This document shows positions 12,724-25,876 of a stretch of DNA of 64,000 bases, one piece after another. Position 1 is the first letter of the stretch. The number at the start of each line of letters is the position of its first letter. Under the pieces are notes generated by a model, which saw nothing but the letters and a program-made list of their open reading frames with translations, did not search any database and had not been told where the DNA came from. This DNA is from Candidatus Tachikawaea gelatinosa (GTDB lineage Bacteria; Pseudomonadota; Gammaproteobacteria; Enterobacterales; Enterobacteriaceae): the NCBI RefSeq assembly GCF_000828815.1, contig NZ_AP014521.1, positions 156,001-220,000 on the forward strand, in the 5' to 3' direction. The position numbers were made by a program, and so were the translations under genes.

Positions 12724-13221
12724 TTAATCTTTAACTAACATAATCAATGTTTCCCCTGCTATAACAGAACCAGAAAATTTAATTAAATCTTTAAATTTAT
12801 CTAAATTTGAAATCACAATAGGTGTCAATATAGATTTTGCTTTTTTTTCAATAATTGACAAATCAAATTCAATAATTAATTCTCCTTTTTTTACTTTTCC
12901 TTCTTTTCCTATACGCTTAAAACCTTCACCTTTAAGATTTATAGTATCTATTCCAAGATGTACAAAAAGCTCAATACCAGTATATGATTCAATAGAAAAA
13001 GCATGATTTGTTTTAAATATTTTTCTGATAATTCCGTCAAATGGAGCAAGTATCTCTTTTCCGTTAGGTTTAATAGCAACACCATCTCCTACAATTTTAT
13101 CTGAAAAAACAACGTCTGGTACATCTTCAATTTGAACAGTTTCTCCTGAAATAGGTGCAAAAATTTTAGTTTCTTGAGATAATTTTTTTTTATCATTAAA
13201 AATTTTTGAAAAAAGACTCAT
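12724..13221 (-). CDS. crr: Glucose-specific PTS enzyme IIA component
   Basis: Soluble phosphocarrier that accepts phosphate from HPr and passes it to a membrane sugar permease. Both histidines of the family site are present: NHAFSIES (E. coli H75) and [10 protein letters not shown] (phosphorylated H90). Length 165 versus 169 in E. coli, starting MSLFSKIF as there. Ends ETLIMLVKD. It is last in the ptsH-ptsI-crr series, 17 bases after ptsI, so surely cotranscribed. The IIBC permease (ptsG or mannitol type) is not in this window. In free-living enterics it also regulates adenylate cyclase; with so few regulators retained, sugar transport is the likely sole role. Confidence 0.98.
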   Translation of the reverse strand: MSLFSKIFNDKKKLSQETKIFAPISGETVQIEDVPDVVFSDKIVGDGVAIKPNGKEILAPFDGIIRKIFKTNHAFSIESYTGIELFVHLGIDTINLKGEGFKRIGKEGKVKKGELIIEFDLSIIEKKAKSILTPIVISNLDKFKDLIKFSGSVIAGETLIMLVKD

Positions 13222-13238
13222 GTTAACTCCTAAAAAAT

Positions 13239-14981
13239 TTAAAAATTCATGATTTCAGTTAATTTTTTATCTTTTATAAAAGTATCAATTAAATTCATAA
13301 TATCTTTTGATGTAGATTTTTTTAATGCTTCCTTGGCAAGTTTTTTTACATCTTTAAAAAAAACATTACGAATAATTTTCTTTATATTTGGAATTGAAAT
13401 AGCACTCATACTAAATTCATCTACACCCATACCTAATAACAATAAAGAAGCACGTTGATCGCTAGCTAATTCTCCACAAATACCTGTCCATTTTCCTGAA
13501 TTATGAGAATCATCAATAACTTTTTTAATTAAGTTCAATACTGCTGGATTCATTGGATTATATAAATGTGCAATTAAATCATTACCACGGTCTACAGCAA
13601 GTGTATATTGAGTTAAATCATTCGTTCCAATACTAAAAAAATCTATTTCTTTTGCCAAATGCTGTGCTATTATTGCAGATGCTGGTGTTTCAACCATAAT
13701 TCCTATTTCAATTTTTTTATCAAATTTCTTTTTTTCTTGTATTAATTGTTTCTTCAGTCTTTCAATTTCGCATCTTAAATATCTAACTTCTTCTATAGAA
13801 ATAATCATTGGAAACATAATACGTAATTTTCCAAAAATAGATGCTCTTAATATTGCACGTATTTGATCATTAAAAATATTTTTCTGATCCATTGCTATTC
13901 GAATAGCACGCCAACCAAGAAATGGATTATCTTCCTTTGGAAGATTCATATATGGAATATTTTTATCTCCTCCTATATCCATAGTTCGTATGATAACGGA
14001 TCTAGGATTCATATCTTCAGCAATTTTTTTGTATATTTTATATTGTTCTTCTTCTGTTGGAAAGGATTCGCGATTCATAAAAATAAATTCTGTTCGATAT
14101 AAACCTATTCCTTCTGCTCCATTATTATTAATACTTTCTATTTCTCTTAGTGTACTAATATTTGCACATATTTCTATCTTTTTACCGTCTTTTGTTATAG
14201 CAGGCAAATTTTTTAGTTTTTTTAGTTCATTTCTTTGAAGGAAATATTTTTTTTGAAAAATTTTTAATTTTTCTAATTTTTCTGTATTAGGATTAAAATA
14301 TATCTTATTATTTATTGCATCTAGCACTAAAAAATCATTTTTTTTAATTAAACTTGTTATTTTTCCTGTTCCAACAATCGCTGGTAATTCTAATGAACGA
14401 GCCATAATGGAAGTATGTGATGTTTGTCCTCCTAAATCAGTAATAAAACCAAGTATATTTTTTATGTTAAGTTGAGCAGTTTCTGAAGGAGTTAAATCTT
14501 TTGCAACTAAAATAAATTTTCCTTGAATAGCGTTCAGATCAACAAAATGCAGATTAAGAATATTTCTTAATAACCTATTTCCAATATCTTTAACATCTAA
14601 AGCACGTTCTTTTAAATACTCGTCTTTAATATTTTCTAAAGCTTTTACTTGCGTATTTATTACTGAATATACTGCTGCATCTGCAGTATATTTTTTATTT
14701 TTTATCAAATCAATAATATCTTGTTCTAATTCTTCATCTTCTAATAACATAATATGACCATCAAAAATATCTTCTTTTTCTTTACCTAAAATTTTTTTTG
14801 CTCTATTTTTGATTTGTTCAAGTTGTTTTGCTGATTTACGACGAGCTTCTAAAAAACATAAAATTTCTTTATCAATGTTTTCTTTAGATATTTTTTTATA
14901 ATTAATAACAATTTTATCTTCTTTCAATAATAAAGCTTTACCAAAAGCAATACCTGGTGATGCTAAAATTCCAGCAATCAT
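13239..14981 (-). CDS. ptsI: PTS enzyme I (phosphoenolpyruvate-protein phosphotransferase)
   Basis: Transfers phosphate from PEP to HPr, starting the sugar phosphotransferase chain. 580 residues (E. coli 575). The phosphorylated histidine is in [18 protein letters not shown] (around residue 190); the PEP-binding barrel shows [24 protein letters not shown], and [11 protein letters not shown], and the catalytic cysteine is in [14 protein letters not shown]. Begins [16 protein letters not shown], the standard N-terminus. It lies between ptsH and crr; the ptsH-ptsI gap of 106 bases contains a GC-rich hairpin listed below that may adjust relative expression. Confidence 0.98.
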   Translation of the reverse strand: MIAGILASPGIAFGKALLLKEDKIVINYKKISKENIDKEILCFLEARRKSAKQLEQIKNRAKKILGKEKEDIFDGHIMLLEDEELEQDIIDLIKNKKYTADAAVYSVINTQVKALENIKDEYLKERALDVKDIGNRLLRNILNLHFVDLNAIQGKFILVAKDLTPSETAQLNIKNILGFITDLGGQTSHTSIMARSLELPAIVGTGKITSLIKKNDFLVLDAINNKIYFNPNTEKLEKLKIFQKKYFLQRNELKKLKNLPAITKDGKKIEICANISTLREIESINNNGAEGIGLYRTEFIFMNRESFPTEEEQYKIYKKIAEDMNPRSVIIRTMDIGGDKNIPYMNLPKEDNPFLGWRAIRIAMDQKNIFNDQIRAILRASIFGKLRIMFPMIISIEEVRYLRCEIERLKKQLIQEKKKFDKKIEIGIMVETPASAIIAQHLAKEIDFFSIGTNDLTQYTLAVDRGNDLIAHLYNPMNPAVLNLIKKVIDDSHNSGKWTGICGELASDQRASLLLLGMGVDEFSMSAISIPNIKKIIRNVFFKDVKKLAKEALKKSTSKDIMNLIDTFIKDKKLTEIMNF

Positions 14982-15039
14982 AATTACACCTTACTTATAA
15001 TAATAAATATTAATTATTTTTATATATCAAGCTAGAAAT

Positions 15040-15061
15040 ATCGCGAACAGGCGTTCGCGAT
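15040..15061 (-). promoter_or_regulatory. GC-rich hairpin in the ptsH-ptsI intergenic region
   Basis: Arms ATCGCGAAC (15040-15048) and GTTCGCGAT (15053-15061) form a perfect 9-bp stem with a 4-base loop, far more GC-rich than any neighbouring spacer. On the transcribed (minus) strand it is preceded by an A7 tract and followed by only atttc, so it is a poor terminator for ptsH and more likely an RNA-stabilising, processing or attenuating stem. Read on the plus strand it is followed by T7 and would be a good terminator of any antisense transcript entering from ptsI. Confidence 0.7.
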
Positions 15062-15087
15062 TTTTTTATTAAATGATATAAAAATCT

Positions 15088-15345
15088 TTATTCTAAACTT
15101 CCAAGTAATTTCACTAAATGCTCTATTGCCTCTTTTTCATCTTTGCCGTCAGCAGATAAAGTTATAGTAGTTCCTTTTGTTAATCCTAACATTTGTAATT
15201 TAAATAAACTTTTAGCACTTGCAATTTTACCATTAGAAGTTATTAAAATTTCAGATTCAAACAACTTTGCTTCTTTTACAAATTTTGCCGCGGGACGAGT
15301 ATGTAAACCATGACTAGCATTAATAATAACTGTTTGCTGGAACAT
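15088..15345 (-). CDS. ptsH: Phosphocarrier protein HPr
   Basis: Small cytosolic carrier that relays phosphate from enzyme I to IIA proteins. 85 residues, as in E. coli, with active-site histidine in [18 protein letters not shown] (H15), the [15 protein letters not shown] helix region (Ser46 site of the family) and the end LLGSLE. An SD-like ggaga sits ahead of the ATG at 15345. First gene of ptsH-ptsI-crr; cysK lies upstream on the same strand, the enteric order. Confidence 0.98.
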   Translation of the reverse strand: MFQQTVIINASHGLHTRPAAKFVKEAKLFESEILITSNGKIASAKSLFKLQMLGLTKGTTITLSADGKDEKEAIEHLVKLLGSLE

Positions 15346-15653
15346 TTTATTTCTCCAACTTAAAACAAAATAAATAAAATAAATAATATCAATATCACTT
15401 AAATATTTTTATACTTATTTCAGTTGTTTTAAAAAAATAATTAATATCTATAATATAAATCGCTATTCATTAATTTTTATTTTTATATAATAAAAAAATT
15501 TATAACAGAAATTTTCGTTCTTTTACATCAATTTGCATGTAATTATTTTTTTAAAAAAAACATTTTCTACAAAAATTGTATTTTATAAAAAAAATATTAA
15601 AGATATCTTCGGTAGTAAAATTCTTTTATTTTTTTAATGATAAAAGTTTTTTG
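15346..15653. other. Spacer between cysK and ptsH
   Basis: About 308 AT-rich bases containing the presumed pts promoter region. I see no open frame, no convincing CRP-like palindrome and no GC-containing terminator after cysK. Confidence 0.5.
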
Positions 15654-16619
15654 CTACATTATTTCGCTATTATTAATATTAGAAAATAAACAAGTACTTA
15701 AATAACGTTCAGAAGAAGATGGAAATATTATTACAATTCTTTTATTAGTAAAATTTTTATTTTTTTGTAATTTTAATGCAGCAGATAATGCTGCTCCAGA
15801 TGATATTCCTGCAAGAATTCCTTCTTTTTTCATTAACTGACGTGCACATTGAATTGCTTCTTCATTTGAAATTGTTATAACTTGGTCAATTAAACTTAAA
15901 TCTAAATTTTTAGGAATAAAACCTGCACCAATACCTTGAATTTTATGCGGTCCTGGTTGAATTTTTTTTCCATTTAACGTTTGAGTAATTACTGGTGAAT
16001 GAATAGGTTCAACTGCAATAGCAACTAAATTTTTCATATTTTTTGTTTTTTTTAAAAATTTAGTAACGCCAGTAAATGTTCCACCAGTGCCTATACCAGA
16101 AATAAAAACGTCTATTAGACCTTTTGTATCATTCCATATTTCTGGCCCAGTAGTTTTTTCATGAATTTCTGGATTGGCAGGATTATTAAATTGTTGCAAC
16201 ATAATAGTCGTTTTATTTTTTTTTTCTAAAATTTCTTTTGCTTTAATGATTGAACCTTTCATTCCTTCTTTTCCATCTGTTAATTCTAAATTTGCTCCTA
16301 ATGCTCTTAATAACATTTGTCGTTCTTTTGACATAGTATCTGGCATTGTCAATGTAATTTTATAACCTCTAGCTGCAGCAACATAAGCTAGAGCAATTCC
16401 AGTATTTCCGCTAGTTGGTTCAACTATATCTATCCCCGGTTTAAGCAATCCTTTTTTTTCTGCATCCCAAATCATATTAGCTCCAATACGGCATTTTACA
16501 CTGAAACTAGGATTTCTTGATTCAATTTTTGCAAAAATTTTACCTTCTCCTATATGATTTAATTGAACTAATGGTGTATTTCCAATGGTTAAAGAGTTAT
16601 CTTTATAAATTTGATTCAT
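15654..16619 (-). CDS. cysK: Cysteine synthase A (O-acetylserine sulfhydrylase)
   Basis: PLP enzyme making cysteine from O-acetylserine and sulfide. The catalytic lysine is in [20 protein letters not shown]; the substrate loop [16 protein letters not shown] and the phosphate-binding GTGGTFTGV are conserved, as is [14 protein letters not shown]. Start: the frame is open to 16670, but the upstream 17 residues have no counterpart; ATG at 16619 ([17 protein letters not shown]) lines up with the E. coli N-terminus (MSKIFEDNSLTIGHTPL), giving 321 residues versus 323. It is divergent from ligA; cysZ and zipA, between these genes in E. coli, are absent. Confidence 0.96.
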   Translation of the reverse strand: MNQIYKDNSLTIGNTPLVQLNHIGEGKIFAKIESRNPSFSVKCRIGANMIWDAEKKGLLKPGIDIVEPTSGNTGIALAYVAAARGYKITLTMPDTMSKERQMLLRALGANLELTDGKEGMKGSIIKAKEILEKKNKTTIMLQQFNNPANPEIHEKTTGPEIWNDTKGLIDVFISGIGTGGTFTGVTKFLKKTKNMKNLVAIAVEPIHSPVITQTLNGKKIQPGPHKIQGIGAGFIPKNLDLSLIDQVITISNEEAIQCARQLMKKEGILAGISSGAALSAALKLQKNKNFTNKRIVIIFPSSSERYLSTCLFSNINNSEIM

Positions 16620-16854
16620 TTTTTTAACAGTATAAATAAATTTGGAAGGATAGCTTTTATTATAAAGCAAGGAAGTAAAAAAATGATATATCTATATATT
16701 AAGATATAAAAAATAAAACACTTTATTTCTTTATTTTTTTATATAATTGTTTAACATTTAAAAAAGAACTATATATTATTGATAGTAAGAAATGTATTTA
16801 AAATAAATTATCAATAGTTTATGTAAAAAAACTAGATTTTTATATATTCTCTAA

Positions 16855-18876
<2,022 letters not shown>

Positions 18877-19052
18877 ATATACCTTTTAGATTGATGTAAA
18901 CTGATAATTTTTTTATTAAAAAAAATATAAACATGGTTAATATGTAAAAAATATTGCAATTTGATAAAGATTTAAATGTGCGAAGCTAATGAATTATGCT
19001 AAATTTTTTACAAAATTCGAGAGTTTTATAAAAAAATTTGTAATTATAAGTG

Positions 19053-19125
19053 TGGGTCGTGCAGGAATTGAACCTGCGACCAATTGATTAAAAGTCAACT
19101 GCTCTACCGACTGAGCTAACGACCC
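19053..19125 (-). tRNA. tRNA-Lys (UUU)
   Basis: On the minus strand the acceptor arms GGGTCGT and ACGACCC pair fully; D arm GCTC/GAGC, anticodon loop CTTTTAA (anticodon TTT) on a five-pair stem, and T arm GCAGG-TTCAATT-CCTGC are standard. The 3' CCA is not encoded (ACA follows). It lies upstream of nothing coding on its strand and beside tRNA-Val, the pairing seen near gltX in enterics. Confidence 0.97.
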
Positions 19126-19171
19126 TTTTTTTTTAACCTAGAATAAAATAAGTTAAATAATATGCGTATAT

Positions 19172-19247
19172 TGGTAGGTGATGACGGATTCGAACCATCG
19201 ACCCTCTCCTTGTAAGGGAGATGCTCTACCAACTGAGCTAATCACCT
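19172..19247 (-). tRNA. tRNA-Val (UAC)
   Basis: Minus strand; acceptor AGGTGAT/ATCACCT, D arm GCTC/GAGC, anticodon loop CTTACAA (TAC), T arm GATGG/CCGTC with one T-G wobble. The CCA end is encoded, unlike the other tRNAs in the window. It is 46 bases from tRNA-Lys and probably cotranscribed with it. Confidence 0.97.
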
Positions 19248-19405
19248 AATAATTTTAAATAAATATAATAAAATATATCTAAAAATTTTAGATAATTATA
19301 ATATACAAAAAAAACAAATAGTCAATATTTTTTATACTTTTAGTATTAAATGTTAATATACTCTTATAATAATTTTTTTTAATATTTTATTAAAGGATAA
19401 AATAT

Positions 19406-20809
19406 ATGATTGTTAGAACTCGTTTTGCTCCAAGTCCTACTGGAAATATTCATATAGGCAATATTCGAACTGCACTCTATTCTTGGTTATATGCACGTCA
19501 TAACCATGGAAAATTTATTTTAAGAATAGAAGATAGCGATTCACAACGCTCTCATCAAAAATCAATTGATACTATTATAAAAAGTATGAAATGGTTGAAT
19601 TTAGATTGGGATGAAGGTCCTTATTACCAAAGTGATCGATTATTTCGTTATAAACAAGTTATAGATGATATGCTAAAATTAAAAGTTGCATATAAATGTT
19701 ATTGTTCTAAAACAAGACTAATGCAATTAAAAAATACACAAATTGCTCGTAAAATAAAACCTCGATATGATCGACTATGTCGTAATATCTTATATGATAA
19801 CAAAAAAAATGAACCTTATGTTATTCGTTTTAAAAATCCTTTAGATGGTCTAATAACTTTTCAAGATGAAATTAGAGGATTAATTCAATTTAATAATAAA
19901 GAGCTAGATGATCTTATCATTTATCGTAGTGATGGTAAACCAACATATAATTTTTGTGTAGTAATTGATGATCTAGATATGAATATTACTCACGTTATTA
20001 GAGGAGAAGATCATATAAATAACACGCCTCGTCAAATTAATATACTTCAATCAATTGGAGCAAAAATTCCTAAATATGCTCATTTACCTATGATTTTAGA
20101 AAGTGATAAAAAAAAGATCTCTAAAAGAGGAAATGCCAAAAGTGTTTTAGAATATAAAAATGATGGATATTTATATCAAGCAATTTTAAATTATTTAGTA
20201 CGTTTAGGTTGGTCTCATGGTAATAAAGAAACTTTTACTATTAATGAAATGATAGATCTTTTTAACTTAAAATCTATTAGTAAATCTCCAAGTGCTTTTA
20301 ATATTGATAAATTAAATTGGTTAAATCAATTTTATATTCAAAATTTACCTCAAAAAGATATAATAGAAAATTTTAAAATTTTTTTTCAAAAGGAAAAAAT
20401 TAACTTTAAAAATGGCCCTAAATTATCAAATATTATAAATTTGTTTAACAAAAGATGTAAAACTTTAAAAGAAATTTTTATTTCTTCTAGATATTTTTAT
20501 TTAGAAAATATTGAATATAATTTAAACATACTAAAAAAACATTTTAGTACTCATATTATAGAAAACTTTAATAAAATAATTATATATTTAAAAAAATTAG
20601 ATTTATGGACATCAAATACAATTCGCCTTTATTTAAATAAAATATTAATAGAACTAGGATTAACGCTGAAAGAAATCGGTATTCCCATGCGAATTGCATT
20701 AACTGGATTTACATGTACTCCAGAATTAAATATTATTATGGAACTTATAGGAAAGGATAAAAGTATTACACGTTTAACAAATGTGTTGTCAATTGTTTCA
20801 ACATTATAA
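19406..20809 (+). CDS. gltX: Glutamyl-tRNA synthetase
   Basis: Charges tRNA-Glu. 467 residues (E. coli 471). Class I signatures: the HIGH-type RFAPSPTGNIHIGNIRTALY at the N-terminus and the KMSKS-type KKISKRGNAKSV near 237-248. The insertion with YKCYCSKTRL corresponds to the SWIM-like zinc region of E. coli GltX. Conserved RIEDSD and VIRGEDHINNTPRQ confirm a Glx enzyme; GlnRS is excluded by the bacterial GluRS C-terminal helical anticodon domain. An aaagga Shine-Dalgarno precedes the ATG. It stands divergent from the Val/Lys tRNA pair. Confidence 0.98.
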   Translation: MIVRTRFAPSPTGNIHIGNIRTALYSWLYARHNHGKFILRIEDSDSQRSHQKSIDTIIKSMKWLNLDWDEGPYYQSDRLFRYKQVIDDMLKLKVAYKCYCSKTRLMQLKNTQIARKIKPRYDRLCRNILYDNKKNEPYVIRFKNPLDGLITFQDEIRGLIQFNNKELDDLIIYRSDGKPTYNFCVVIDDLDMNITHVIRGEDHINNTPRQINILQSIGAKIPKYAHLPMILESDKKKISKRGNAKSVLEYKNDGYLYQAILNYLVRLGWSHGNKETFTINEMIDLFNLKSISKSPSAFNIDKLNWLNQFYIQNLPQKDIIENFKIFFQKEKINFKNGPKLSNIINLFNKRCKTLKEIFISSRYFYLENIEYNLNILKKHFSTHIIENFNKIIIYLKKLDLWTSNTIRLYLNKILIELGLTLKEIGIPMRIALTGFTCTPELNIIMELIGKDKSITRLTNVLSIVSTL

Positions 20810-20959
20810 TAATTAAATTAATTTTAAAAAAATATCATAAAAATCACTATAAAGTAGATAGAAAATTTTTGTATTATATTAAATGATCAAAAAATTGCTA
20901 TTTTTAATAGTTAAAATATTTATTAAATTTTGTATTTTGTTGTTAATAGGAATTAATTT

Positions 20960-23002
20960 ATGCAAAATCCACTTCTACAAAAATGGAGTTTACCCCCATT
21001 TTCAAAAATAAAATTAGAACATATGTTAATTGCTATAGAAGCAACATTAAAACATTGTTATTCAATAATAGATCAAATCAATAATGAAAAAAACTTTCCA
21101 ACATGGGATAACACTTGTCAAGTATTTGAAGAAATTAATGATGATTTATACTCTATTTTTGGTATTATAGAACATCTACACGCAGTAAAAAATAGCAAAC
21201 CTTTAAGAAAAATTTATCAAAAATCTTTAATTTTAATATCTAATTATCATAATTTTATTTATCAAAATAAAATTTTATATAAAAGATTTTTATTACTAAA
21301 AAATAGTGTCAATTGTTATAATATGCTCAATATTGCTCAAAAAAAAGTGTTAAATAATGTCTTAGATAATTTTAAATTGTCTGGTATTGATCTTTTAGAA
21401 AAAGAAAAAATTTTGTATAAAAAAATTTATAAAGATATTATAAATTATGAAAACATTTATGAAAACAATGTAATGGATTCTACTAAAAGCTGGAAAAAAT
21501 TAATATTAGATAAAAAATTATTATCTGGTCTTTCTTCCGATACAATCAATCAAATTGAATTGCAAGCAAAAAAAATTAATGAAAAAGGATGGTTACTTAC
21601 ACTCGATACACAAATTTATCATCAAATTATCAATAATTGTGATAATGAACGTTTACGTAAAGAAATTTATTATTTTTATTCAATTCGTGCTTCTGATGAA
21701 AAATTAAATGATAGCAAATGGAACAATAGCAAAATTATTATAAAAATAATTAGTTTACGTCATAAATTATCTCAATTAACTGGATTTCAATCATATGCAG
21801 AAAGATCCTTATCAAAAAAAATGATAAAAAATGTTACAGTTGCTACAAATTTCCTGTATGAATTAGCAAAGAAATCTAAAGAAAAAGCAAAAAAAGAAGT
21901 TAATGAATTGCTTAAATTTTGTCGTAATAGATACTCTTCTCAAATTAAATTTTTACATCCTTGGAATTTTTATTATTTTAGCGAAAAAAGAAAAAAATAC
22001 ATGTATGGATTAAATGATGAAGAATATCGTCCATACTTTCAAGAAAAATATGTAATTCAAGGTTTTTTTGAAATATTATATAGAATATATGGAATTTTTA
22101 TTCAAGAAAAGAAAGTAGAAACATGGAATAATGATATACGTTTTTTTCAAGTGTTTGATAAAAAAAATAAAATCGGTGGATTTTATTTAGATTTATATAC
22201 ACGTAAAAATAAGAGAAACGGGGCATGGATGAACGAATGTATAAGCATGATGCGAAAAAAAGATATGAGTGTAAAAAAACCAATAGCTTATGTTGTTTGT
22301 AACTTCTCTAAACCTATGATCGGAAAAAAATCTTTATTGAATCACCATGAAATAATTACTTTATTTCATGAACTTGGTCATGCTTTTCATCATATTTTAA
22401 CTAAAATAGAAATTTCTTCTATATCAGGTATAAAAAATGTACCTTGGGATGTAGTAGAATTACCTAGTCAAATTATGGAATATTGGTGTTGGGAACCAGA
22501 AGTATTGAAACTTATTTCAAAACATTATAAAACAGGAAAATCATTACCTGATTCTTTTATATGTAATCTTATAAAATCAAAAAATTATAACTCAGCTCTT
22601 TTTATATTACGTCAAGTAGAATTAAGTTTATTTGATTTATTAATTCATAACACGTTTATTCCTGATAATATAAACCAAGTGATTGAACTATTTGAAAACA
22701 TCAAAAAAGAAATTACTATTTTGCCAATACCTAGTTGGACTAGGTTTATGCATTCGTTTACACATATTTTCTCTGGTGGTTATGGAGCTGGTTATTATAG
22801 TTATTTATGGTCTAATATGTTAGCAGCAAACGCTTATGCACGATTTGTAAAAGAAGGTATTTTTAATAGAAAAACAGGAGAAGATTTTATTAAGAATTTT
22901 TTACAAAAAGGTGGGTCAGAAAATCCTAAAACAATGTTAGAAAAATTTATTGGTAAAACTCCTAACATAAATCAAATGTTAAAATATTATGGAATTATTT
23001 AA
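20960..23002 (+). CDS. prlC: Oligopeptidase A
   Basis: Cytosolic M3-family zinc metallopeptidase that degrades short peptides, including cleaved signal peptides in E. coli. 680 residues, the same as E. coli PrlC. The zinc motif LFHELGHAFHHI (HExxH, about residue 470) and downstream glutamate region PSQIMEYWCWEPEVL are present, as is the C-terminal FSGGYGAGYYSYLWSNMLAANAYARF. A Gly to Leu variation within HExGH-type context (HELGH) is normal for the family. Its neighbour pitA is also a near neighbour in E. coli. Ends with a strong hairpin. Confidence 0.95.
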   Translation: MQNPLLQKWSLPPFSKIKLEHMLIAIEATLKHCYSIIDQINNEKNFPTWDNTCQVFEEINDDLYSIFGIIEHLHAVKNSKPLRKIYQKSLILISNYHNFIYQNKILYKRFLLLKNSVNCYNMLNIAQKKVLNNVLDNFKLSGIDLLEKEKILYKKIYKDIINYENIYENNVMDSTKSWKKLILDKKLLSGLSSDTINQIELQAKKINEKGWLLTLDTQIYHQIINNCDNERLRKEIYYFYSIRASDEKLNDSKWNNSKIIIKIISLRHKLSQLTGFQSYAERSLSKKMIKNVTVATNFLYELAKKSKEKAKKEVNELLKFCRNRYSSQIKFLHPWNFYYFSEKRKKYMYGLNDEEYRPYFQEKYVIQGFFEILYRIYGIFIQEKKVETWNNDIRFFQVFDKKNKIGGFYLDLYTRKNKRNGAWMNECISMMRKKDMSVKKPIAYVVCNFSKPMIGKKSLLNHHEIITLFHELGHAFHHILTKIEISSISGIKNVPWDVVELPSQIMEYWCWEPEVLKLISKHYKTGKSLPDSFICNLIKSKNYNSALFILRQVELSLFDLLIHNTFIPDNINQVIELFENIKKEITILPIPSWTRFMHSFTHIFSGGYGAGYYSYLWSNMLAANAYARFVKEGIFNRKTGEDFIKNFLQKGGSENPKTMLEKFIGKTPNINQMLKYYGII

Positions 23003-23018
23003 TAAAGAAAATATTGCA

Positions 23019-23050
23019 ATCAGGAAAACAATAATATCTGTTTTCCTGAT
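23019..23050. terminator. Bidirectional terminator between prlC and pitA
   Basis: Arms ATCAGGAAAACA (23019-23030) and TGTTTTCCTGAT (23039-23050), a 12-bp stem with an 8-base loop, lie between convergent genes and are followed by atacttattttta on the plus strand. Confidence 0.75.
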
Positions 23051-23076
23051 ATACTTATTTTTATAATGTTTTTAAT

Positions 23077-24570
23077 TTAAATTATTTTTAGTGTGCACCA
23101 AAAAAATATACTAGACAAAAATATACAAATAGGAAGAGTAACTATCCAAGCAATAACAATATTTTTAATTGTATTAATTTGTAACCCACCTTTATCTAAT
23201 AAGATACTACCTACTACAGAAGATGATAAAATATGTGTAGTAGAAACAGGTAAACCAGTATAACTAGCTATACCAATTGATACAGCAGCCGTTAATTGTG
23301 CTGACATGCCTTGAGCGTAGGTCATTTTATTTTTACCAATTTTTTCACCAATTGTGACTACTACTCGACGCCATCCAATCATTGTTCCTATACTTAATGC
23401 TAATGCTATAGAAAAAATAATCCATATTGGAGCATATTCAACTGTATTAATTAAATCTTTTTTTAAATTTTTAAGAAATTTTTTGTTTTCTATTGAGACG
23501 TTCAACGATTTTCTAACTTTTTCTACAACATCAGAAATGCAAAGCAAAAAATGTCTTATTTGTACTCTTTTATCTATAGATAATTCATCATATGAATGTA
23601 AGTTTTTTAACAAAACTTTTGTGTTTTTTATTTTTTCTAAAACATCATTATCTTCACATTTTAAAAATAGTTGTTTATTTTGTTTTTTTTGAAAAATAGG
23701 TTTGTTATCTTTAATAACAATATTAAATTGAGTAGTATGTTCTTGATAATATTTTTCTAAATGATTAATAGCATCACGAGTTTTTGCTATATCATATCCT
23801 GATGCATTCATATTTACAGCAAAACCTCCTGGAACTAAAGTAATGAGAACCAACATTATTAAACCTATACCTTTTTGTCCATCGTTTGCTCCATGAGAAT
23901 AACTTACTCCCATTGCCGAAATTATTAGCGCAATTCTCGTCCAAAAAGGAGGCTTTTTTTTTCCATCAATTTTTTCACGCATACATGGTGTCATATGAAT
24001 TCGTGCACGTTTTTTAGTATTACTCCAATAACGACGCAATAAAAGAATTAATGCTCCAGATATTAATAGTCCAAAAATTGGTGAAATAATTAAAGAAAGA
24101 AAGATATTAGCAATTTTTTTAAAATTTAAAGCTTCAAAAATAGAATCGCCATTTATAAAAGCATTAGTTAAGCCAATTCCAATGATTGCACCAATTAAGG
24201 TATGGGAACTAGAAGCTGGTAGCCCAAAATACCACGTTCCTAAATTCCAAATAATTGCAGCAGACAACATAGAAAAAACCATAGCTAAACTATGATTATA
24301 ATTTAAATTTAATAATAAATTAGTTGGTAGCATATGCACAATAACATATGCAACACTTAAACCACCAAATAGAACTCCTAAAAAATTAAAAATTCCAGAC
24401 ATAAAAACAGAGAGTTGTGCACGCATCGCTCGAGTATAAATAATAGTCGCAACTGCATTAGATGTATCATGAAAACCGTTAATTGCTTCATAAAATAAAA
24501 CAAAAAAAAGAGCAATAAACAATAATAAACTTGTACTTAAATTCAAATGGGAAAAAAATGAATTCAACAT
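23077..24570 (-). CDS. pitA: Low-affinity inorganic phosphate transporter
   Basis: Inner-membrane phosphate/metal-phosphate symporter of the PiT (PHO4) family. 497 residues (E. coli 499). The duplicated family signatures are visible: [18 protein letters not shown] near the N-terminus and the C-terminal [21 protein letters not shown]; an internal [18 protein letters not shown] is also typical. Around ten hydrophobic segments are divided by a hydrophilic central loop at about 265-375. No PhoU or regulatory gene is adjacent. Possible role: phosphate supply from host, in the same window as a polyphosphate kinase gene. Confidence 0.95.
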   Translation of the reverse strand: MLNSFFSHLNLSTSLLLFIALFFVLFYEAINGFHDTSNAVATIIYTRAMRAQLSVFMSGIFNFLGVLFGGLSVAYVIVHMLPTNLLLNLNYNHSLAMVFSMLSAAIIWNLGTWYFGLPASSSHTLIGAIIGIGLTNAFINGDSIFEALNFKKIANIFLSLIISPIFGLLISGALILLLRRYWSNTKKRARIHMTPCMREKIDGKKKPPFWTRIALIISAMGVSYSHGANDGQKGIGLIMLVLITLVPGGFAVNMNASGYDIAKTRDAINHLEKYYQEHTTQFNIVIKDNKPIFQKKQNKQLFLKCEDNDVLEKIKNTKVLLKNLHSYDELSIDKRVQIRHFLLCISDVVEKVRKSLNVSIENKKFLKNLKKDLINTVEYAPIWIIFSIALALSIGTMIGWRRVVVTIGEKIGKNKMTYAQGMSAQLTAAVSIGIASYTGLPVSTTHILSSSVVGSILLDKGGLQINTIKNIVIAWIVTLPICIFLSSIFFWCTLKII

Positions 24571-24913
24571 AGTAATTACGCCATTTTAAAAAAACTATTA
24601 TAATTTTAAACTTATAAAAATAAAAATTTTACTAACTTTTTATTGCTATAAAAATTAATTATTGAAAAAGTACTATTTTTGTATAAAGATAAAACTATTC
24701 GTATCAACATTAAATGTTACTTAAATGATATTTAACATATTTTATTAATTTAACAAAAAATAATTATAAGAATATATTAAAAATATTACTATTTAAAATA
24801 ACTTATAAAACTTTATAAAAAATTTTTATAAATGTAACTAACTTAAAATATATTAATAAATTTTTAAAAAAGTAATTATTAATTCAATTTTATAAAACAG
24901 GTAATAAATTATT
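24571..24913. other. Divergent spacer between pitA and pfkA
   Basis: 343 AT-rich bases that must contain the promoters of both genes. I see no coding frame, operator-like palindrome or hairpin that stands out. Confidence 0.5.
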
Positions 24914-25876
24914 ATGATTAAAACAGTTGGCGTATTAACAAGTGGCGGTGATTCTCCAGGAATGAATGCTGCAATTAGAGGAGTTGTACGTTGTGCAATA
25001 CAAGAAAACTTAAAAGTATACGGTATTTATGATGGATATTTGGGACTTTACGAAAACAGAATGATAAATTTAAATCGATATAGCGTATCTGATGTTATTA
25101 ATAAAGGAGGAACGTTTCTTGGCTCTGCTCGTTTTCCTGAATTTTGTTATAAAGAAATACGAAACGTTGCAGTGAACAATCTGAAAAATAAAAACATTGA
25201 TGCGTTAGTAGTAATTGGTGGGGATGGAACCTATATTGGTGCTAAACGCTTAACTGAAATGGGTTTTCCTTGTATTGGTTTACCTGGAACTATTGATAAC
25301 GATGTTGCAGGAACTGATTATAGCATTGGTTATTTTACTGCTTTACAAACTGTAGTTGAAGCTATTGATCGTCTTCGTGATACATCTTCTTCGCATCAAA
25401 GAATTTCTATTGTAGAAGTAATGGGCAGATGTTGTGGTGATTTAACTTTAGCATCAGCAATTGCAGGTGGATGTGAATATATTGTTTTACCTGAAGTTTC
25501 TTATTCAAAGGAAGAATTATTATTAGAAATAAAAGCAGGAATTTCTAAAGGAAAAAAACATGCTATTGTAGTTATTACAGAACATATATGTAATATAGAA
25601 GACTTAGCTCATTATATTGAATTAAATACGAAACGTGAAACACGAGCTACGGTTTTAGGATATATTCAAAGAGGAGGATCTCCATGTGCATATGATAGAA
25701 TTCTTGCTTCAAGAATGGGTGTATATGCAATTGAATTATTATTGCAAGGGCATGGTGGAAAATGTATAGGTATAAAGAACGAAAAAATGGTATATCATGA
25801 TATAATTGATGCTATTAAAAATATGAATCGTTCTTTTAAAAAAGAATGGTTAGAAATTGCAAAAAAGCTTTATTAG
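24914..25876 (+). CDS. pfkA: ATP-dependent 6-phosphofructokinase
   Basis: Commits fructose-6-phosphate to glycolysis. Exactly 320 residues as in E. coli PfkA. ATP site [18 protein letters not shown]; catalytic [18 protein letters not shown] with Asp127; effector/substrate segment [14 protein letters not shown] and the C-terminal [20 protein letters not shown]. Residue 104 region GGDGTYIGA indicates an ATP (not pyrophosphate) enzyme. Preceded by aggtaataaatt, a moderate ribosome site. The original neighbours (sbp, cpxP, tpiA region) are not here, so pitA/pfkA is a rearrangement junction relative to E. coli. Confidence 0.98.
   Translation: MIKTVGVLTSGGDSPGMNAAIRGVVRCAIQENLKVYGIYDGYLGLYENRMINLNRYSVSDVINKGGTFLGSARFPEFCYKEIRNVAVNNLKNKNIDALVVIGGDGTYIGAKRLTEMGFPCIGLPGTIDNDVAGTDYSIGYFTALQTVVEAIDRLRDTSSSHQRISIVEVMGRCCGDLTLASAIAGGCEYIVLPEVSYSKEELLLEIKAGISKGKKHAIVVITEHICNIEDLAHYIELNTKRETRATVLGYIQRGGSPCAYDRILASRMGVYAIELLLQGHGGKCIGIKNEKMVYHDIIDAIKNMNRSFKKEWLEIAKKLY

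Noticed and set aside
16620-16670. Upstream extension of cysK
   Set aside because: The 17 extra residues have no counterpart in CysK; the internal ATG matches the family start.
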